64,000 nucleotides of DNA from Mesorhizobium waimense (GCF_003601975.1 NZ_QZWZ01000002.1:1-64000), one strand, 5' to 3'. Positions 9,543 through 18,393 are shown, counted from the first letter of the stretch. Program-made: numbers and translations. Notes: generated from the letters alone by a model not told the origin.

Positions 9543-10619
9543 TCAGGCGGGAAACAGGAAGGCGGCGCCCGGATCGAAAAACACCTGCCGGCGGCTGGGC
9601 GTGGCATCTTGCGAGGCCATTGCGGCCGAGGTCGGCCTGATGTCGATCTCCTGTCCGGTGGTGGTGCGCGCAACGATGCGCCGGCGTTCGCCATAAAAAG
9701 CGACGTCGACGACATCGACGGTGAGTTCCGCGCTCGCCGGATTCCGCTCCAGGCGAAACGCCTCGGGACGGATCATCAATCTGGTCTTTTGTCCCCGTTC
9801 GAAACTGCCGTTCGCGCTTATGCCCGAGACGAGCGAACCGTCGGCAAGGCGTATGGTCGCCGCACCGCCGACGGTTTCGAGATGCTCAGCGGCCAAAAAG
9901 TTCGAGTTGCCGATGAAGCCGGCAACGAAATCGGTGGCTGGCCGCAGGTACAGATCCTCGCCGGTGCCGGTCTGCTCGATGCGGCCGTCCTTGAACAGTG
10001 CGATCCGGTCGGACAGATGCAGCGCCTCTTCCTGATCATGGGTGACATAGAGAATGGTGACGCCGGTCTCGCGATGGATTCGGCGGATCTCGGCCTGGAT
10101 CTCCTCGCGCAGCTTCTTGTCGAGCGCCGAAAGCGGTTCGTCCATCAGCAGGATCGGCGGGTCGTAGGCAAGCGCGCGGGCGAGCGCGACGCGCTGCTGT
10201 TGGCCGCCTGACAGCGCGCCTGGGAGGCGCTCAGCAAAGCTTTCAAGCCTGACAAGTCCAAGCATGTCGGCGACTTTCTTCTTCACCTCGGCATCCGGCC
10301 GGCGGCGGACGCGCAGGGGAAACGCCACGTTCTCGGCCACGCTCAGATGCGGAAACAGCGTGTAGCGCTGGAACACCATGCCGATGTTGCGCTTGTGCGA
10401 GGGCACAGCGAGTAGCGACTTGCCCTGAAGCAGGACATCGCCGGAGCTCGGGTCCTGGAAGCCGACTATGGCATAGAGCGTCGTTGATTTTCCCGAGCCG
10501 GAGGGTCCGAGAAAGGTCAGGAATTCCCCCTTGGGAATATCCAGCGTCACGTCATGAACTGCCGTGAAGGCACCGAATGCCTTGCGCAATTTGCGGATCG
10601 AGAGGAAGGGCTGGGTCAT
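9543..10619 (-). CDS. ABC transporter ATPase, PotA/polyamine-type
   Basis: This 358-residue ATPase energises the importer encoded just upstream. It has Walker A GPSGSGKST, Q-loop VFQRYTLFPH, signature LSGGQQQRVALARAL, Walker B ILLMDEPLSALD and H-loop VTHDQEEAL, followed by a TOBE-type C-terminal domain (about 240-358) as in PotA and related ATPases. It overlaps the upstream permease by four bases (ATGA). It is the last gene of the long operon starting at 18326 and is not tied to the trehalose genes that converge on it. Confidence 0.93.
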   Translation of the reverse strand: MTQPFLSIRKLRKAFGAFTAVHDVTLDIPKGEFLTFLGPSGSGKSTTLYAIVGFQDPSSGDVLLQGKSLLAVPSHKRNIGMVFQRYTLFPHLSVAENVAFPLRVRRRPDAEVKKKVADMLGLVRLESFAERLPGALSGGQQQRVALARALAYDPPILLMDEPLSALDKKLREEIQAEIRRIHRETGVTILYVTHDQEEALHLSDRIALFKDGRIEQTGTGEDLYLRPATDFVAGFIGNSNFLAAEHLETVGGAATIRLADGSLVSGISANGSFERGQKTRLMIRPEAFRLERNPASAELTVDVVDVAFYGERRRIVARTTTGQEIDIRPTSAAMASQDATPSRRQVFFDPGAAFLFPA

Positions 10620-11416
10620 GTCTTGAACTTTCGGCGCAGCAGGGCCGCCACGATCATAAGGGCAAGGGTCAAGCCGACCAGCAGGCTGGAGGCGGCGGCG
10701 ATCACCGGGCTGAGATCGGCGCGCAGACTGCCCCAGATCTTGACCGGCAAGGTCTGCAAGGTCGGGCTTGCCATGAAGATCGCGACGACGACTTCATCCC
10801 ACGAAGCGAGGAAGGAAAAGATCGCGGCGGAGAAAATGCCGATGCGGATCGACGGCAAGGTGATCCGGAGCTTGGCCTGGAGCGGGCTCGCGCCGCAGAC
10901 GATGGCCGCGTCCTCGATCGACTTGTCGAAACCTTCGAGCGCGGTGGCGATCGGGATGATGGCGAAGGGGAGCGCCAGTACGGTGTGGGCGACGACGAAG
11001 CCGATGGTGGTGCCGCCCAGCCCAAGCCGAAGGAAGAATGCGTAGATGGCGATCGCAAACACCACGACCGGCAGCACCATGGGGGTCAGCAACAGGCCGC
11101 GCAGAATCTCTCGCCCGCGGAACTCCCCCCTGACCAAGGCAAAGGAGGCGAGCAGGCCGATCAGCACGGCAAGGATCGCCGTCAGCGCTGCGATGCGGGC
11201 GCTGGTGAGTGCTGCTTCTAGCCAGGACGGATCGGCGAACAGCTCCTGGTACCAATTCAGCGTCCAGCCGGGTGGCGGGAAGGCCAGCCAGCGCGACGAG
11301 CCGAACGAGAGCAGCACTATGAACACCACCGGCAGGAGCAGGAAGGCGGCGACAAGAGCGGTGAAGCCGAGCAGGGCAGTCTTCAGCCATCCCATGTGGT
11401 CGTAGTCGAGCAGCAT
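10616..11416 (-). CDS. ABC transporter permease (PotC-type)
   Basis: This roughly 266-residue inner-membrane permease has about six hydrophobic segments. It carries the EAA-type cytoplasmic loop DAAIVCGASPLQAKLRITLP, which contacts the ATPase. The start at 11416 (MLLDYDHMGW) is chosen because it lies one base after the stop of the preceding permease; a later ATG at 11395 (MGWLKTALLG) is also plausible. An upstream in-frame start would overlap the previous gene by more than 50 bases. It pairs with the next permease to form the channel of a PotABCD-like importer. Confidence 0.9.
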   Translation of the reverse strand: MLLDYDHMGWLKTALLGFTALVAAFLLLPVVFIVLLSFGSSRWLAFPPPGWTLNWYQELFADPSWLEAALTSARIAALTAILAVLIGLLASFALVRGEFRGREILRGLLLTPMVLPVVVFAIAIYAFFLRLGLGGTTIGFVVAHTVLALPFAIIPIATALEGFDKSIEDAAIVCGASPLQAKLRITLPSIRIGIFSAAIFSFLASWDEVVVAIFMASPTLQTLPVKIWGSLRADLSPVIAAASSLLVGLTLALMIVAALLRRKFKT

Positions 11417-11417
11417 C

Positions 11418-12278
11418 TCAGATGCCTCCCGTGGCGCGTCTGGCGCCAACGAGGCGCAGCTGCAGCGCATAGAGCGCCATGGTCACGATAAGCAGGATGA
11501 AGGCTGCGGCGCTGCCCAGCCCCCAGTTGAGCAGCGACTGGATCAATTGCGCGATCATCTCGGCAAGCATCATGTTCGAGGTGCCGCCGAGCAGCGCCGG
11601 CGTGACGAAATAGCCGAGCGACATGACGAACACCATCAGGCCGCCGGCGGCGACACCGGGCAGTGACAGTGGCAGGAGGATGCGGCGGAAGGCCTGGAAG
11701 GGGCTCGCGCCGCAAAGGGCCGCGGCACGCAGCGTCATCGGATCGATTGCCCGCAAGGTGCCGACCAGTGGCAGGATCATGAACGGCAGCATGATGTAGA
11801 CCATGCCGATGGTGACGCCGGTCAAATTGTTGATGAGCGGCAGTGGCTGGTCGATGATGCCGGTGGCCATCAGTGCCCGGTTGATGACGCCGGTGCGCTG
11901 CAGCAGCACCATCCAGGCATAGGTGCGGGTCAATAGATTGGTCCACATCGACAAGATGATGATGCCGAACATGACCGAGGCGAGCGCCGGCGGCATAATG
12001 GCCAGCATCCATGCGACCGGAAAGGCGACGAGGACGGTGACGATGGTGACAACCGCTGCGACCAGGAAGGTGTTGAAGAAGACACGCATGTAGGTGCCAT
12101 CGCCGAGCAGGGCCGTATAGTTCTGCAGGCCGGGCGCGGGGTCGGTGACGCTGCGCAAGAGCAGGGCCAGGACCGGGACGACGAAGAAAAGCCCGATGAG
12201 CGTCAGCGCCGGCAGCAGGCCGCCAAGGCCTGCCGGCATCCGCTTTGTCGCAATGCTCTGCTCAGTTTCCACCGACAT
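11418..12278 (-). CDS. ABC transporter permease (PotB-type)
   Basis: This roughly 286-residue permease has a short cytoplasmic N-terminus and about six membrane segments, beginning with GLLPALTLIGLFFVVPVLAL. The EAA loop is LRAAALCGASPFQAFRRILLP. ATG 12278 (MSVETEQS) is preferred over an upstream in-frame start because an AGGTGA ribosome binding site lies just before it. It is separated from the binding-protein gene by about 67 bases that hold a strong stem-loop (12296-12325). Together with the following permease and ATPase it forms a spermidine/putrescine-type importer for an unknown solute. Confidence 0.9.
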   Translation of the reverse strand: MSVETEQSIATKRMPAGLGGLLPALTLIGLFFVVPVLALLLRSVTDPAPGLQNYTALLGDGTYMRVFFNTFLVAAVVTIVTVLVAFPVAWMLAIMPPALASVMFGIIILSMWTNLLTRTYAWMVLLQRTGVINRALMATGIIDQPLPLINNLTGVTIGMVYIMLPFMILPLVGTLRAIDPMTLRAAALCGASPFQAFRRILLPLSLPGVAAGGLMVFVMSLGYFVTPALLGGTSNMMLAEMIAQLIQSLLNWGLGSAAAFILLIVTMALYALQLRLVGARRATGGI

Positions 12279-12295
12279 GGTGTCACCTGGGTTGC

Positions 12296-12325
12296 GGAGC
12301 AGGGCGACCGGGGCCGTCCCGCTCC
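12296..12325 (-). promoter_or_regulatory. Intercistronic stem-loop after the binding-protein gene
   Basis: Read on the minus strand, two 14-base arms flank a two-base loop. Thirteen of 14 positions pair, counting two G-U pairs. It lies between the binding-protein stop and the permease start and has no T-run. I infer that it stabilises or partially terminates the transcript so that the binding protein is made in excess. Confidence 0.6.
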
Positions 12326-12345
12326 TTGTCACGAGGATGCTGGCG

Positions 12346-13350
12346 CTACTTTGCCTGCCAGGCGTACCAGCGCTCGGCGATGGCGTCGCGGTTGGCGGCC
12401 CAGTAGTTCATGTCGAGATTGATCTGACCGTCGACATGCGCATCAGGTAGCGACTTCACCGCATCGGCGGGCATTTCGGCCTTTGCCTTGGTGTTGATCG
12501 GCGCATAGCCGCTGGCTTCAGCGAATTTCGCCTGGCCAGCCGGGCTGCTTGCCGCGGCAAGGAACTTCATCGCCGCGTCTTTGTTCTTGGCGCCCTTCGG
12601 CACGACCAGCACATCGGCGGCCGTCAGGTTCTGGTTCCAGGACACGCCGACATCGGCGCCGTCCTTCTCCAGTGCAAAGACGCGGCCGTTCCACAGCTGA
12701 CCGAACGCCGCCTCGCCGGAGGCGATCAGCTGCTGCGATTCCGCGCCGCCGCCCCACCAGACGATATCGGACTTGATGGTGTCGAGCTTCTTGAAGGCGC
12801 GGTCGAGGTCGAGCGGGTAGAGCTTGTCGGCCGGCACGCCGTCGGCGAGCAGCGCAATCTCGATGACGCCGGGCGCCGACCATTTGTAGAAGGTGCGCTT
12901 GCCCGGATATTTCTTCAGGTCGAACATGTCGGCCCAGCCCGCCGGTTCGCTGGAGACGGCGCCCTTGTTCCAGGCCAGCACGAAGGAATAGTAGAAGCTG
13001 CCGACGGCATGGTCGGTGGTGAAGCGCGGGTCGAGGTCAGCCTTCGGCACCGTCTTGAAGTCGATCGGTTCAAGTAGGCCGTCCTTGGCCGCCTTGATGG
13101 CGAAATCCATCTCGACGTCGACCACGTCCCAGTTGACGCTGCCGGCGTCGACCATGGCCTTCAGCTTGCCGTAGTCGGTCGGGCCGTCCTGCAGGACCTT
13201 GATGCCGGATGCCGCCGAAAACGGCTCCGCCCAGGATTTGGTCTGTGCTTCCTGGGTCGTTCCGCCCCAGCTGGTGAAGACCATGTCTTCGGCCTTGGCG
13301 GCTGTGGTTGCCAGAAGTCCGGCAAGGATGCCGGCGAAGATCAGTTTCAT
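12346..13350 (-). CDS. Extracellular solute-binding protein of PotD-like ABC importer
   Basis: This 334-residue periplasmic protein has a signal peptide at about 1-20 (MKLIFAGILAGLLATTAAKA, cleavage before EDMVF). The mature part starts with MVFTSWGGTTQEAQTKSW, typical of the PotD/PotF type II binding proteins that take polyamines, opines, iron or other small cationic or organic ligands. It is the first transport gene after the catabolic genes, 81 bases downstream of the aldehyde dehydrogenase. The ligand is presumably the substrate of the upstream monooxygenase pathway; nothing in the sequence fixes its identity. Confidence 0.9.
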   Translation of the reverse strand: MKLIFAGILAGLLATTAAKAEDMVFTSWGGTTQEAQTKSWAEPFSAASGIKVLQDGPTDYGKLKAMVDAGSVNWDVVDVEMDFAIKAAKDGLLEPIDFKTVPKADLDPRFTTDHAVGSFYYSFVLAWNKGAVSSEPAGWADMFDLKKYPGKRTFYKWSAPGVIEIALLADGVPADKLYPLDLDRAFKKLDTIKSDIVWWGGGAESQQLIASGEAAFGQLWNGRVFALEKDGADVGVSWNQNLTAADVLVVPKGAKNKDAAMKFLAAASSPAGQAKFAEASGYAPINTKAKAEMPADAVKSLPDAHVDGQINLDMNYWAANRDAIAERWYAWQAK

Positions 13351-13431
13351 GTCGTTCTCCTCTGTTTGTTGTCGTTGTTCATTGCACTGCCGGATCGTTT
13401 TTGCCCGGCGGTGTTTCCTGGTCCGCGGCGG

Positions 13432-14907
13432 CTACCGCATGACGAAAGGATCGGGGATCGGCTCGTCCGAGGTGCGGATCCAGACCGATTTCGAGCGCGT
13501 GTAGTCGCGGATGGCGTCCATGCCGCCCTCGCGGCCGAGCCCGGACTGGCCATAGCCGCCGAAGGGGACCAGCGGCGAGACAGCCCGGTAAGTGTTGACC
13601 CAGACGACGCCGGCATGGATGCCGCGCGCCATGCGATGCGCCCTGGCGAGATTGGTGGTGAAGACACCGGAGGCGAGGCCGAAAGGCGTGTCGTTGGCGA
13701 GCGCAAGCGCTTCGGCTTCGGTGTCGAAGGCAAGCACGCTCAGCACCGGTCCGAACAACTCTTCGCGCACGCAAGCCAAACTCTGGTCAGGCGCTTCGAT
13801 GATCGTTGGCGCATAGTAGAAACCGTCTGCCTTGCCCTTGGGCCGCGCGCCGCCGGTGACCAGATGGCCGCCGGCTGCGAGGCTTTCAGTGACGATCTTC
13901 TCGATCCGCTCGCGCTGGCGCGAGGTGGCGAGCGGACCCATTTCGGTGGCGGGATCCTGCGGGTCGCCGATGGCGATGGCTTCGGCCTTGCGCTTCAACC
14001 GGTCGAGGAACTCGTCCTTCACCGAACGCTCGACCAGCAGTCGCGAGCCGGCGACGCAGCTTTGGCCGGTGGCGGCAAAGATGCCGGCGACGACGGCGTT
14101 GGCGGCACTGTCCAGGTCGGCGTCGTCAAAGACGACGACCGGGCTTTTGCCGCCGAGTTCGAGCGTCGAATAGGCGAGGTTCTCGGCCGTGTTGATGACG
14201 ATCTGCCGTGCGGTCGAGGGACCGCCGGTGAAGGCGACGCGGGCGACCAGCGGATGGCTGGTCAGGCGGCGCCCGCAATCATGGCCGAAGCCGGTCAGAA
14301 TGTTCACCGTCCCGGCGGGGAATCCGGCTTCATGGACGAGTTCGGCGAAGGCGAGCAGCGGCGCGGGGCCATCCTCGGAGGCCTTGAGAACGACGGTGCA
14401 GCCTGCGGCGAGAGCCGGGCCCAGCTTGACCGCCGACAGGAAGAGCTGCGAATTCCAGGGCACGACGGCGGCAACGACGCCGATCGGCTCCGGTCGGATC
14501 GTCACTTCCATGTCGGCCTTGTCGATCGGAACGAACGAGCCTTCGTGCTTGTCGGCCAGCCCGCCATAATAGCGGTAGTAGTCGCCGACGTAAGCGATCT
14601 GGGCACGGGTCTCGCGGATGATCTTGCCGGTGTCGTGGGTCTCAAGTTCCGCAAGCCGGCCGGCATTGGCGGCGACGAGATCGCCGAGCTTCACCAGAAG
14701 CTTGCCGCGCGCCGTCGCCGTCATCGATGCCCAGGGGCCGGAGCGCAGCGCCCGGTGTGCGGCCTCGACGGCGCGGTCGACATCGGCGGCCGTCGCGGCC
14801 GGCATCCTGGCCCACGGCATGCCCGTCGACGGATCGATGCTGTCGAAGGTCACTGTCGCCTCGACGAACTGGCCGTCTATGTAGTTTTTGAATGCGACGG
14901 TGCTCAT
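13432..14907 (-). CDS. NAD(P)-dependent aldehyde dehydrogenase family protein
   Basis: This 491-residue ALDH has the full set of family motifs: VVPWNSQLFLSAVK for cofactor binding, FTGGPSTARQ, catalytic Glu in TLELGGKSPVVV and nucleophilic Cys in ATGQSCVAGSRLLV. It oxidises an aldehyde to the acid in the cytoplasm. Its start overlaps the LLM monooxygenase stop by four bases (ATGA), so it most likely acts on an aldehyde made by that monooxygenase, for example a semialdehyde from ring opening or oxidative dealkylation. Length and motif order are normal; the substrate is not deducible. Confidence 0.92.
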   Translation of the reverse strand: MSTVAFKNYIDGQFVEATVTFDSIDPSTGMPWARMPAATAADVDRAVEAAHRALRSGPWASMTATARGKLLVKLGDLVAANAGRLAELETHDTGKIIRETRAQIAYVGDYYRYYGGLADKHEGSFVPIDKADMEVTIRPEPIGVVAAVVPWNSQLFLSAVKLGPALAAGCTVVLKASEDGPAPLLAFAELVHEAGFPAGTVNILTGFGHDCGRRLTSHPLVARVAFTGGPSTARQIVINTAENLAYSTLELGGKSPVVVFDDADLDSAANAVVAGIFAATGQSCVAGSRLLVERSVKDEFLDRLKRKAEAIAIGDPQDPATEMGPLATSRQRERIEKIVTESLAAGGHLVTGGARPKGKADGFYYAPTIIEAPDQSLACVREELFGPVLSVLAFDTEAEALALANDTPFGLASGVFTTNLARAHRMARGIHAGVVWVNTYRAVSPLVPFGGYGQSGLGREGGMDAIRDYTRSKSVWIRTSDEPIPDPFVMR

Positions 14908-15965
14908 CGCGGCCCCGCCTCCTCGAAAGCCGGCATCACCTTGTCGATGAAGAGCTGTAGCGACTTCTTCTTGCGCTGGTGGGAGAGGCCGCTGTCGATC
15001 CAGATCGAATACTGGTCGTAGCCCTGAGCTTCATAGGTCTTCAGCCTGGCGATCACTTCGCTGGCTTCGCCGATGACGAGGTTCTGCCGGATCTTGTCCG
15101 GCGCATATTGCGGCATGGCCGCGATCTCGGTCTCCGTCAGCGGTTCCAGGATGCCCTGGCGCACCGGCTTCTTGTTCTGGAACCAGGCGCCGAACTGGCA
15201 GTAGAATTGCGACAGGTCCTGCGTCAGGCGATCGGCATCGGCTGCATCCTCGGCCACGAAGGTGTGCATCAAGAGCATGATCTCGGGTCGCTTGATCTCC
15301 GGATGGGCGGCGCAGGCCGTGTTGAAGCGCTCCATGAGGCTCGCCACTTCGCCGTCGCCGGAGGCAAGTGGTGTCACCTGCACATTGCATTTGTTGGCGA
15401 CGGCAAAATCGTGCGAATTGGGGTCGCGTGCCGCCACCCAGATCGGCGGGTAGGGCGTCTGCTGCGGTTTGGGCGACGACGTGGTGGCAGGGAACGACCA
15501 GAACTCGCCGGAAAGTTCGAAATCGCCGTCCCACAGGCCGCGCAGCGCCGGGATCATCTCGCGCATGCGTTGGCCCGCGCCCCACGCGTCCAGCCCGGGC
15601 GAAAGCCTCTCGTATTCATAGCTGTAGGCGCCGCGCGCGATGCCGATGTCGAGCCGGCCGCCGGTGATGACGTCGGCCATCGCCGCTTCGCCGGCAAGCT
15701 TGATCGGGTGCCAGAAGGGCGCAACGATGGTTCCGGTGCCGAGCCGGATGGTGCAGGTCTTCGCGCCGAGATAGGCGATGTTGATGAACGGGTTGGGCGA
15801 GATGGTGAATTCCATGCCGTGATGCTCGCCGATCCAGGCTGTCTCGAAGCCGGCCCCTTCCGCCAGCAGCACCAGTTCCTCCAACTCGGCGACGAGCTCG
15901 GAATGCGGCTTCGTCAGATCCGAGCGTTCCATGTGGACGAAAAGCGAGAACTTCATCGGCTTCAC
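14904..15965 (-). CDS. LLM class flavin-dependent monooxygenase (luciferase-like)
   Basis: This 353-residue protein is a luciferase-like monooxygenase: MKFSLFVHMERSD at the N-terminus, AWIGEHHGMEFTISPNPF near 42-60, GTGTIVAPFWHPIKLAGEAAM and RLDIGIARGAY near 105. Such enzymes use reduced FMN supplied by a partner reductase to hydroxylate, epoxidise or ring-open small substrates. The upstream gene encodes a protein with a flavin-reductase domain and overlaps this one by four bases, so the two probably form a two-component system, like RutA/RutF. The substrate is unknown. Confidence 0.9.
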   Translation of the reverse strand: MKPMKFSLFVHMERSDLTKPHSELVAELEELVLLAEGAGFETAWIGEHHGMEFTISPNPFINIAYLGAKTCTIRLGTGTIVAPFWHPIKLAGEAAMADVITGGRLDIGIARGAYSYEYERLSPGLDAWGAGQRMREMIPALRGLWDGDFELSGEFWSFPATTSSPKPQQTPYPPIWVAARDPNSHDFAVANKCNVQVTPLASGDGEVASLMERFNTACAAHPEIKRPEIMLLMHTFVAEDAADADRLTQDLSQFYCQFGAWFQNKKPVRQGILEPLTETEIAAMPQYAPDKIRQNLVIGEASEVIARLKTYEAQGYDQYSIWIDSGLSHQRKKKSLQLFIDKVMPAFEEAGPR

Positions 15966-17746
15966 CTGCGACCGGATTGAAGAGCGGCGGATGGGGCGGG
16001 CCTGGCCAGCGGTCGGACTTCGCCTTCCACCTCGTTGCCGACATAGACGCCAAATGCATCTTCCGTGCGTTCGCGCACATAGCGGGTAAGCATTGAGCGA
16101 ACCGCCGGGTCAGCGATGCTGAGACCGGCGATCCGGTCGATGTCGACAAGCCTGACCTGGCGATCGCCGGAGGCGGGAGCGTCGACCATCCCCCGGTAGT
16201 AGACATGTGAGCGCGACGGGTCGGCCGCGTCGTCCCAGACGGCAAACAGGAAGCCAAGCTGCGCGCCGATACCTTTCGCAGCAAGGCGCCCCTTGAGGCT
16301 GCGGGCATCCTGCGGCGTGCCTAGCCCGCGGCCGGCCGGCAATTCGTGGAAACCATCCGATGTTTCGAAGAACAGCACGCGGCCTTCGTTCTCGAGGATG
16401 GCGCCGACTTCGGTTCCTTGAGGCGCTGCAGCCAACGCCTCCTGGCTGAGTCCCGGCGTCACATAGGTGCCACGGCAGTAGCCGAGCGGCTGCGCGCCAT
16501 TGTGGGTGAAATCGCGCACACGGCCGATGAGGATCGAATGGTCGCCGGCGTCGACCAGTTGCTCCATGTCGCAATCGAACACGGCGACCGAACCGTCGAT
16601 CAGGGGACTGCCGGTCTGTCCAGATTGCCACGCCACGGCGGCGAATTTGTCCGAGGCCTTGGAGGCGAAGATGCCGGATTCGGTTTTTTGGGCCTCGGAC
16701 AGAATGTTGATCGCAAACCATCTGGAGGTCGAAAAAGCCTGGTGCCCCAGCGCCTTCTTGGCAATGCAGACGAGCACCAGCGGCGGCTCGAGCGAAACCG
16801 AGGTGAAGGAGTTGGCGGTGAAGCCGCGCGGTTCGCCTTCCGTGCCGATCGTCGTCACGATGGTGACCCCGGTCAGGAAGGAGCCGAGCGCGCGCCGAAA
16901 TTCGGTGGCGTCGAAAGCGGGATCGGTGCCCACGGAAACTTCCGTCGTCCCGTCGAGAAACGCCCTGATATGGTGAGTCACCTTTTCCGGCGAAGCGATT
17001 GTCATCATGTGCTTTTCGCCGCTCAGAACCAAGCATTGGCCGTTCGGCGCCAGCCGCGCCATCGCCGCCGACATGGCAGGTGTGGAGTTCCTGTCTTCCG
17101 ATCCGGTCATGAATAGCGCCGGCGCGGCAAGGCCGACCAGACGATCGACATGCTCGGTATCGGCACGGGCAAACAGGCGATAGGTTCGGGCGTAGCCTTG
17201 CGCGTCGACACTTTCGAGCGCGGAACGCGCTGTGCCTGCGGCACCTGTAAGACCGGCCGGGACCGGTTCGCCGAACCAACGGGCAATCGTTGCGGCAATG
17301 GCCTGAGGATCGCCATGACCGCCGAGTGCAGCCGCGCGTTCGCGCACCGCTTCGGCCATGGCCGGCGGGCGGCGGAAGACTGCGTTGAGGCAGACGATAG
17401 AGCTCACTCGGGACGGCGCGCGAAGCGCGATCTCCTGGGCGACGAGCGCGCCCATCGAATGGCCGACGACAGCCACGGAAGCGAGACCGAGTTGGTCGAG
17501 CAGGGCAATGGCCTGGTCGGCGAAGTCCGACAGCTTGGCATTTTCCGGCGGCAGGGGTGAACTGCCGTGGCCGAGCATGTCGATGGCGACCACATCGTGG
17601 CGGTCCTTCATCATCTCGATCTGAGGCTGCCAGACCGCGGCATTCATGCCGACGCCGTGAATGAACAGCACCGGCGCGCCAGAGCCGGCACGGATGAAGC
17701 CGGTTCCGTCGGGCGCCGTGCGTCGGATCAAGGCGGCGTCAGCCAT
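15962..17746 (-). CDS. Fusion: alpha/beta hydrolase + flavin reductase + Nudix-like C-terminal domain
   Basis: This 594-residue protein joins three parts. Residues 1-270 are an alpha/beta hydrolase (VLFIHGVGMN oxyanion region, GHSMG elbow with Ser97, catalytic His likely in GEKHMM). Residues about 280-440 are a split-barrel FMN reductase (FRRALGSFLTGVTIVTT, GFTANSFTSVSLEPPLVLVC, YCRGTYV). Residues about 450-570 look Nudix-like (GAILENEGRVLFFET, LPAGRG) but lack a clear Nudix box. The reductase would feed the adjacent LLM monooxygenase, and the hydrolase may cleave its product. ATG 17746 overlaps the upstream gene by eight bases; a GTG at 17755 is an alternative. Fusion of these activities is unusual. 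Confidence 0.85.
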   Translation of the reverse strand: MADAALIRRTAPDGTGFIRAGSGAPVLFIHGVGMNAAVWQPQIEMMKDRHDVVAIDMLGHGSSPLPPENAKLSDFADQAIALLDQLGLASVAVVGHSMGALVAQEIALRAPSRVSSIVCLNAVFRRPPAMAEAVRERAAALGGHGDPQAIAATIARWFGEPVPAGLTGAAGTARSALESVDAQGYARTYRLFARADTEHVDRLVGLAAPALFMTGSEDRNSTPAMSAAMARLAPNGQCLVLSGEKHMMTIASPEKVTHHIRAFLDGTTEVSVGTDPAFDATEFRRALGSFLTGVTIVTTIGTEGEPRGFTANSFTSVSLEPPLVLVCIAKKALGHQAFSTSRWFAINILSEAQKTESGIFASKASDKFAAVAWQSGQTGSPLIDGSVAVFDCDMEQLVDAGDHSILIGRVRDFTHNGAQPLGYCRGTYVTPGLSQEALAAAPQGTEVGAILENEGRVLFFETSDGFHELPAGRGLGTPQDARSLKGRLAAKGIGAQLGFLFAVWDDAADPSRSHVYYRGMVDAPASGDRQVRLVDIDRIAGLSIADPAVRSMLTRYVRERTEDAFGVYVGNEVEGEVRPLARPAPSAALQSGRR

Positions 17747-18326
17747 GCAAATCACCGACCTCCTTCAGATCCTGGTAGCGGTCGCCGATGCGGTGATGCG
17801 GGCGACCGCCGATGGAGGCGCCGAGTGCTACCACCAGTTCGTCGGGGGCGGGCGCGTCGCCGATCTGGAAATGCACCGTCAGGTAGTGGGAGCGGCGGCC
17901 CTCGTCGTTCTTGTCCATCAACGGGATCATGATCGGGGTGTTCGGCCCGCCGCGCAGATTGGTGAAGGCGAGATAGGTCTTGGCGCCGACGGCGCGGCGA
18001 TAGTGGTTGCCGAAATGCAGCGTGTGGATCAGCGCCGAAGCATGCTCGATCTCGCCCGAAGTGCCGCAGATGGCGGCTTTGCCGTAGCCTTCGATGGTTT
18101 CGCCGGAGCCGGCGACAGCAATAATTTCCCGCGTCAGCAATTCGCCCAGGACGGGAGCGATGGCGCGGATCTCCGGTGACAGATCCTCGGTGAACCCGCG
18201 GCCGGCCCAGGGGTTGGTCAGCACCGCGGCGATGCCGATCAGACGCAAGGGCCGGGGTGCCGCCTTGCCGCCCTCGATCAAGGTGTTCTCGATGTAGGTG
18301 ACGGTCTTTCGAATGGCCGGTTTCAT
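17739..18326 (-). CDS. AA_synth (DUF1185) family protein
   Basis: This 195-residue protein matches the amino-acid-synthesis family (PF06684, DUF1185) in size and in stretches such as VAGSGETIEGYGKAAI, GEIEHASALIHTLHFG and LRGGPNTPIMIPLMDK. The family name comes from a genetic association and the biochemical role is unsettled. It is the first gene of the minus-strand operon, overlaps the hydrolase/reductase fusion, and its promoter faces the GntR regulator gene. Frequent occurrence beside flavin monooxygenases suggests an enzymatic or ring-cleavage-product role rather than biosynthesis; that is inference. Confidence 0.8.
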   Translation of the reverse strand: MKPAIRKTVTYIENTLIEGGKAAPRPLRLIGIAAVLTNPWAGRGFTEDLSPEIRAIAPVLGELLTREIIAVAGSGETIEGYGKAAICGTSGEIEHASALIHTLHFGNHYRRAVGAKTYLAFTNLRGGPNTPIMIPLMDKNDEGRRSHYLTVHFQIGDAPAPDELVVALGASIGGRPHHRIGDRYQDLKEVGDLHG

Positions 18327-18381
18327 CAGATGTCCTCGGTCGCGATGGCGCTATGCAGCGCCGTCATCCCTATATCGTCTT

Positions 18382-18393
18382 ATGGTATACCAT
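18382..18393. promoter_or_regulatory. Perfect palindrome ATGGTATACCAT, probable GntR/FadR-type operator
   Basis: The 12-base palindrome lies between the divergent AA_synth and GntR genes. Its core TGGTATACCA matches the sites bound by FCD-type GntR regulators (half site TGGTnnACCA). It is 56 bases upstream of the first operon gene and 76 bases before the regulator ATG, so it could control both directions. Confidence 0.75.

Noticed and set aside
13366..15021. A 551-codon open frame on the plus strand
   Set aside because: It is antisense to the aldehyde dehydrogenase, whose catalytic motifs are complete; the product has low-complexity Gly/Asp/Arg composition.
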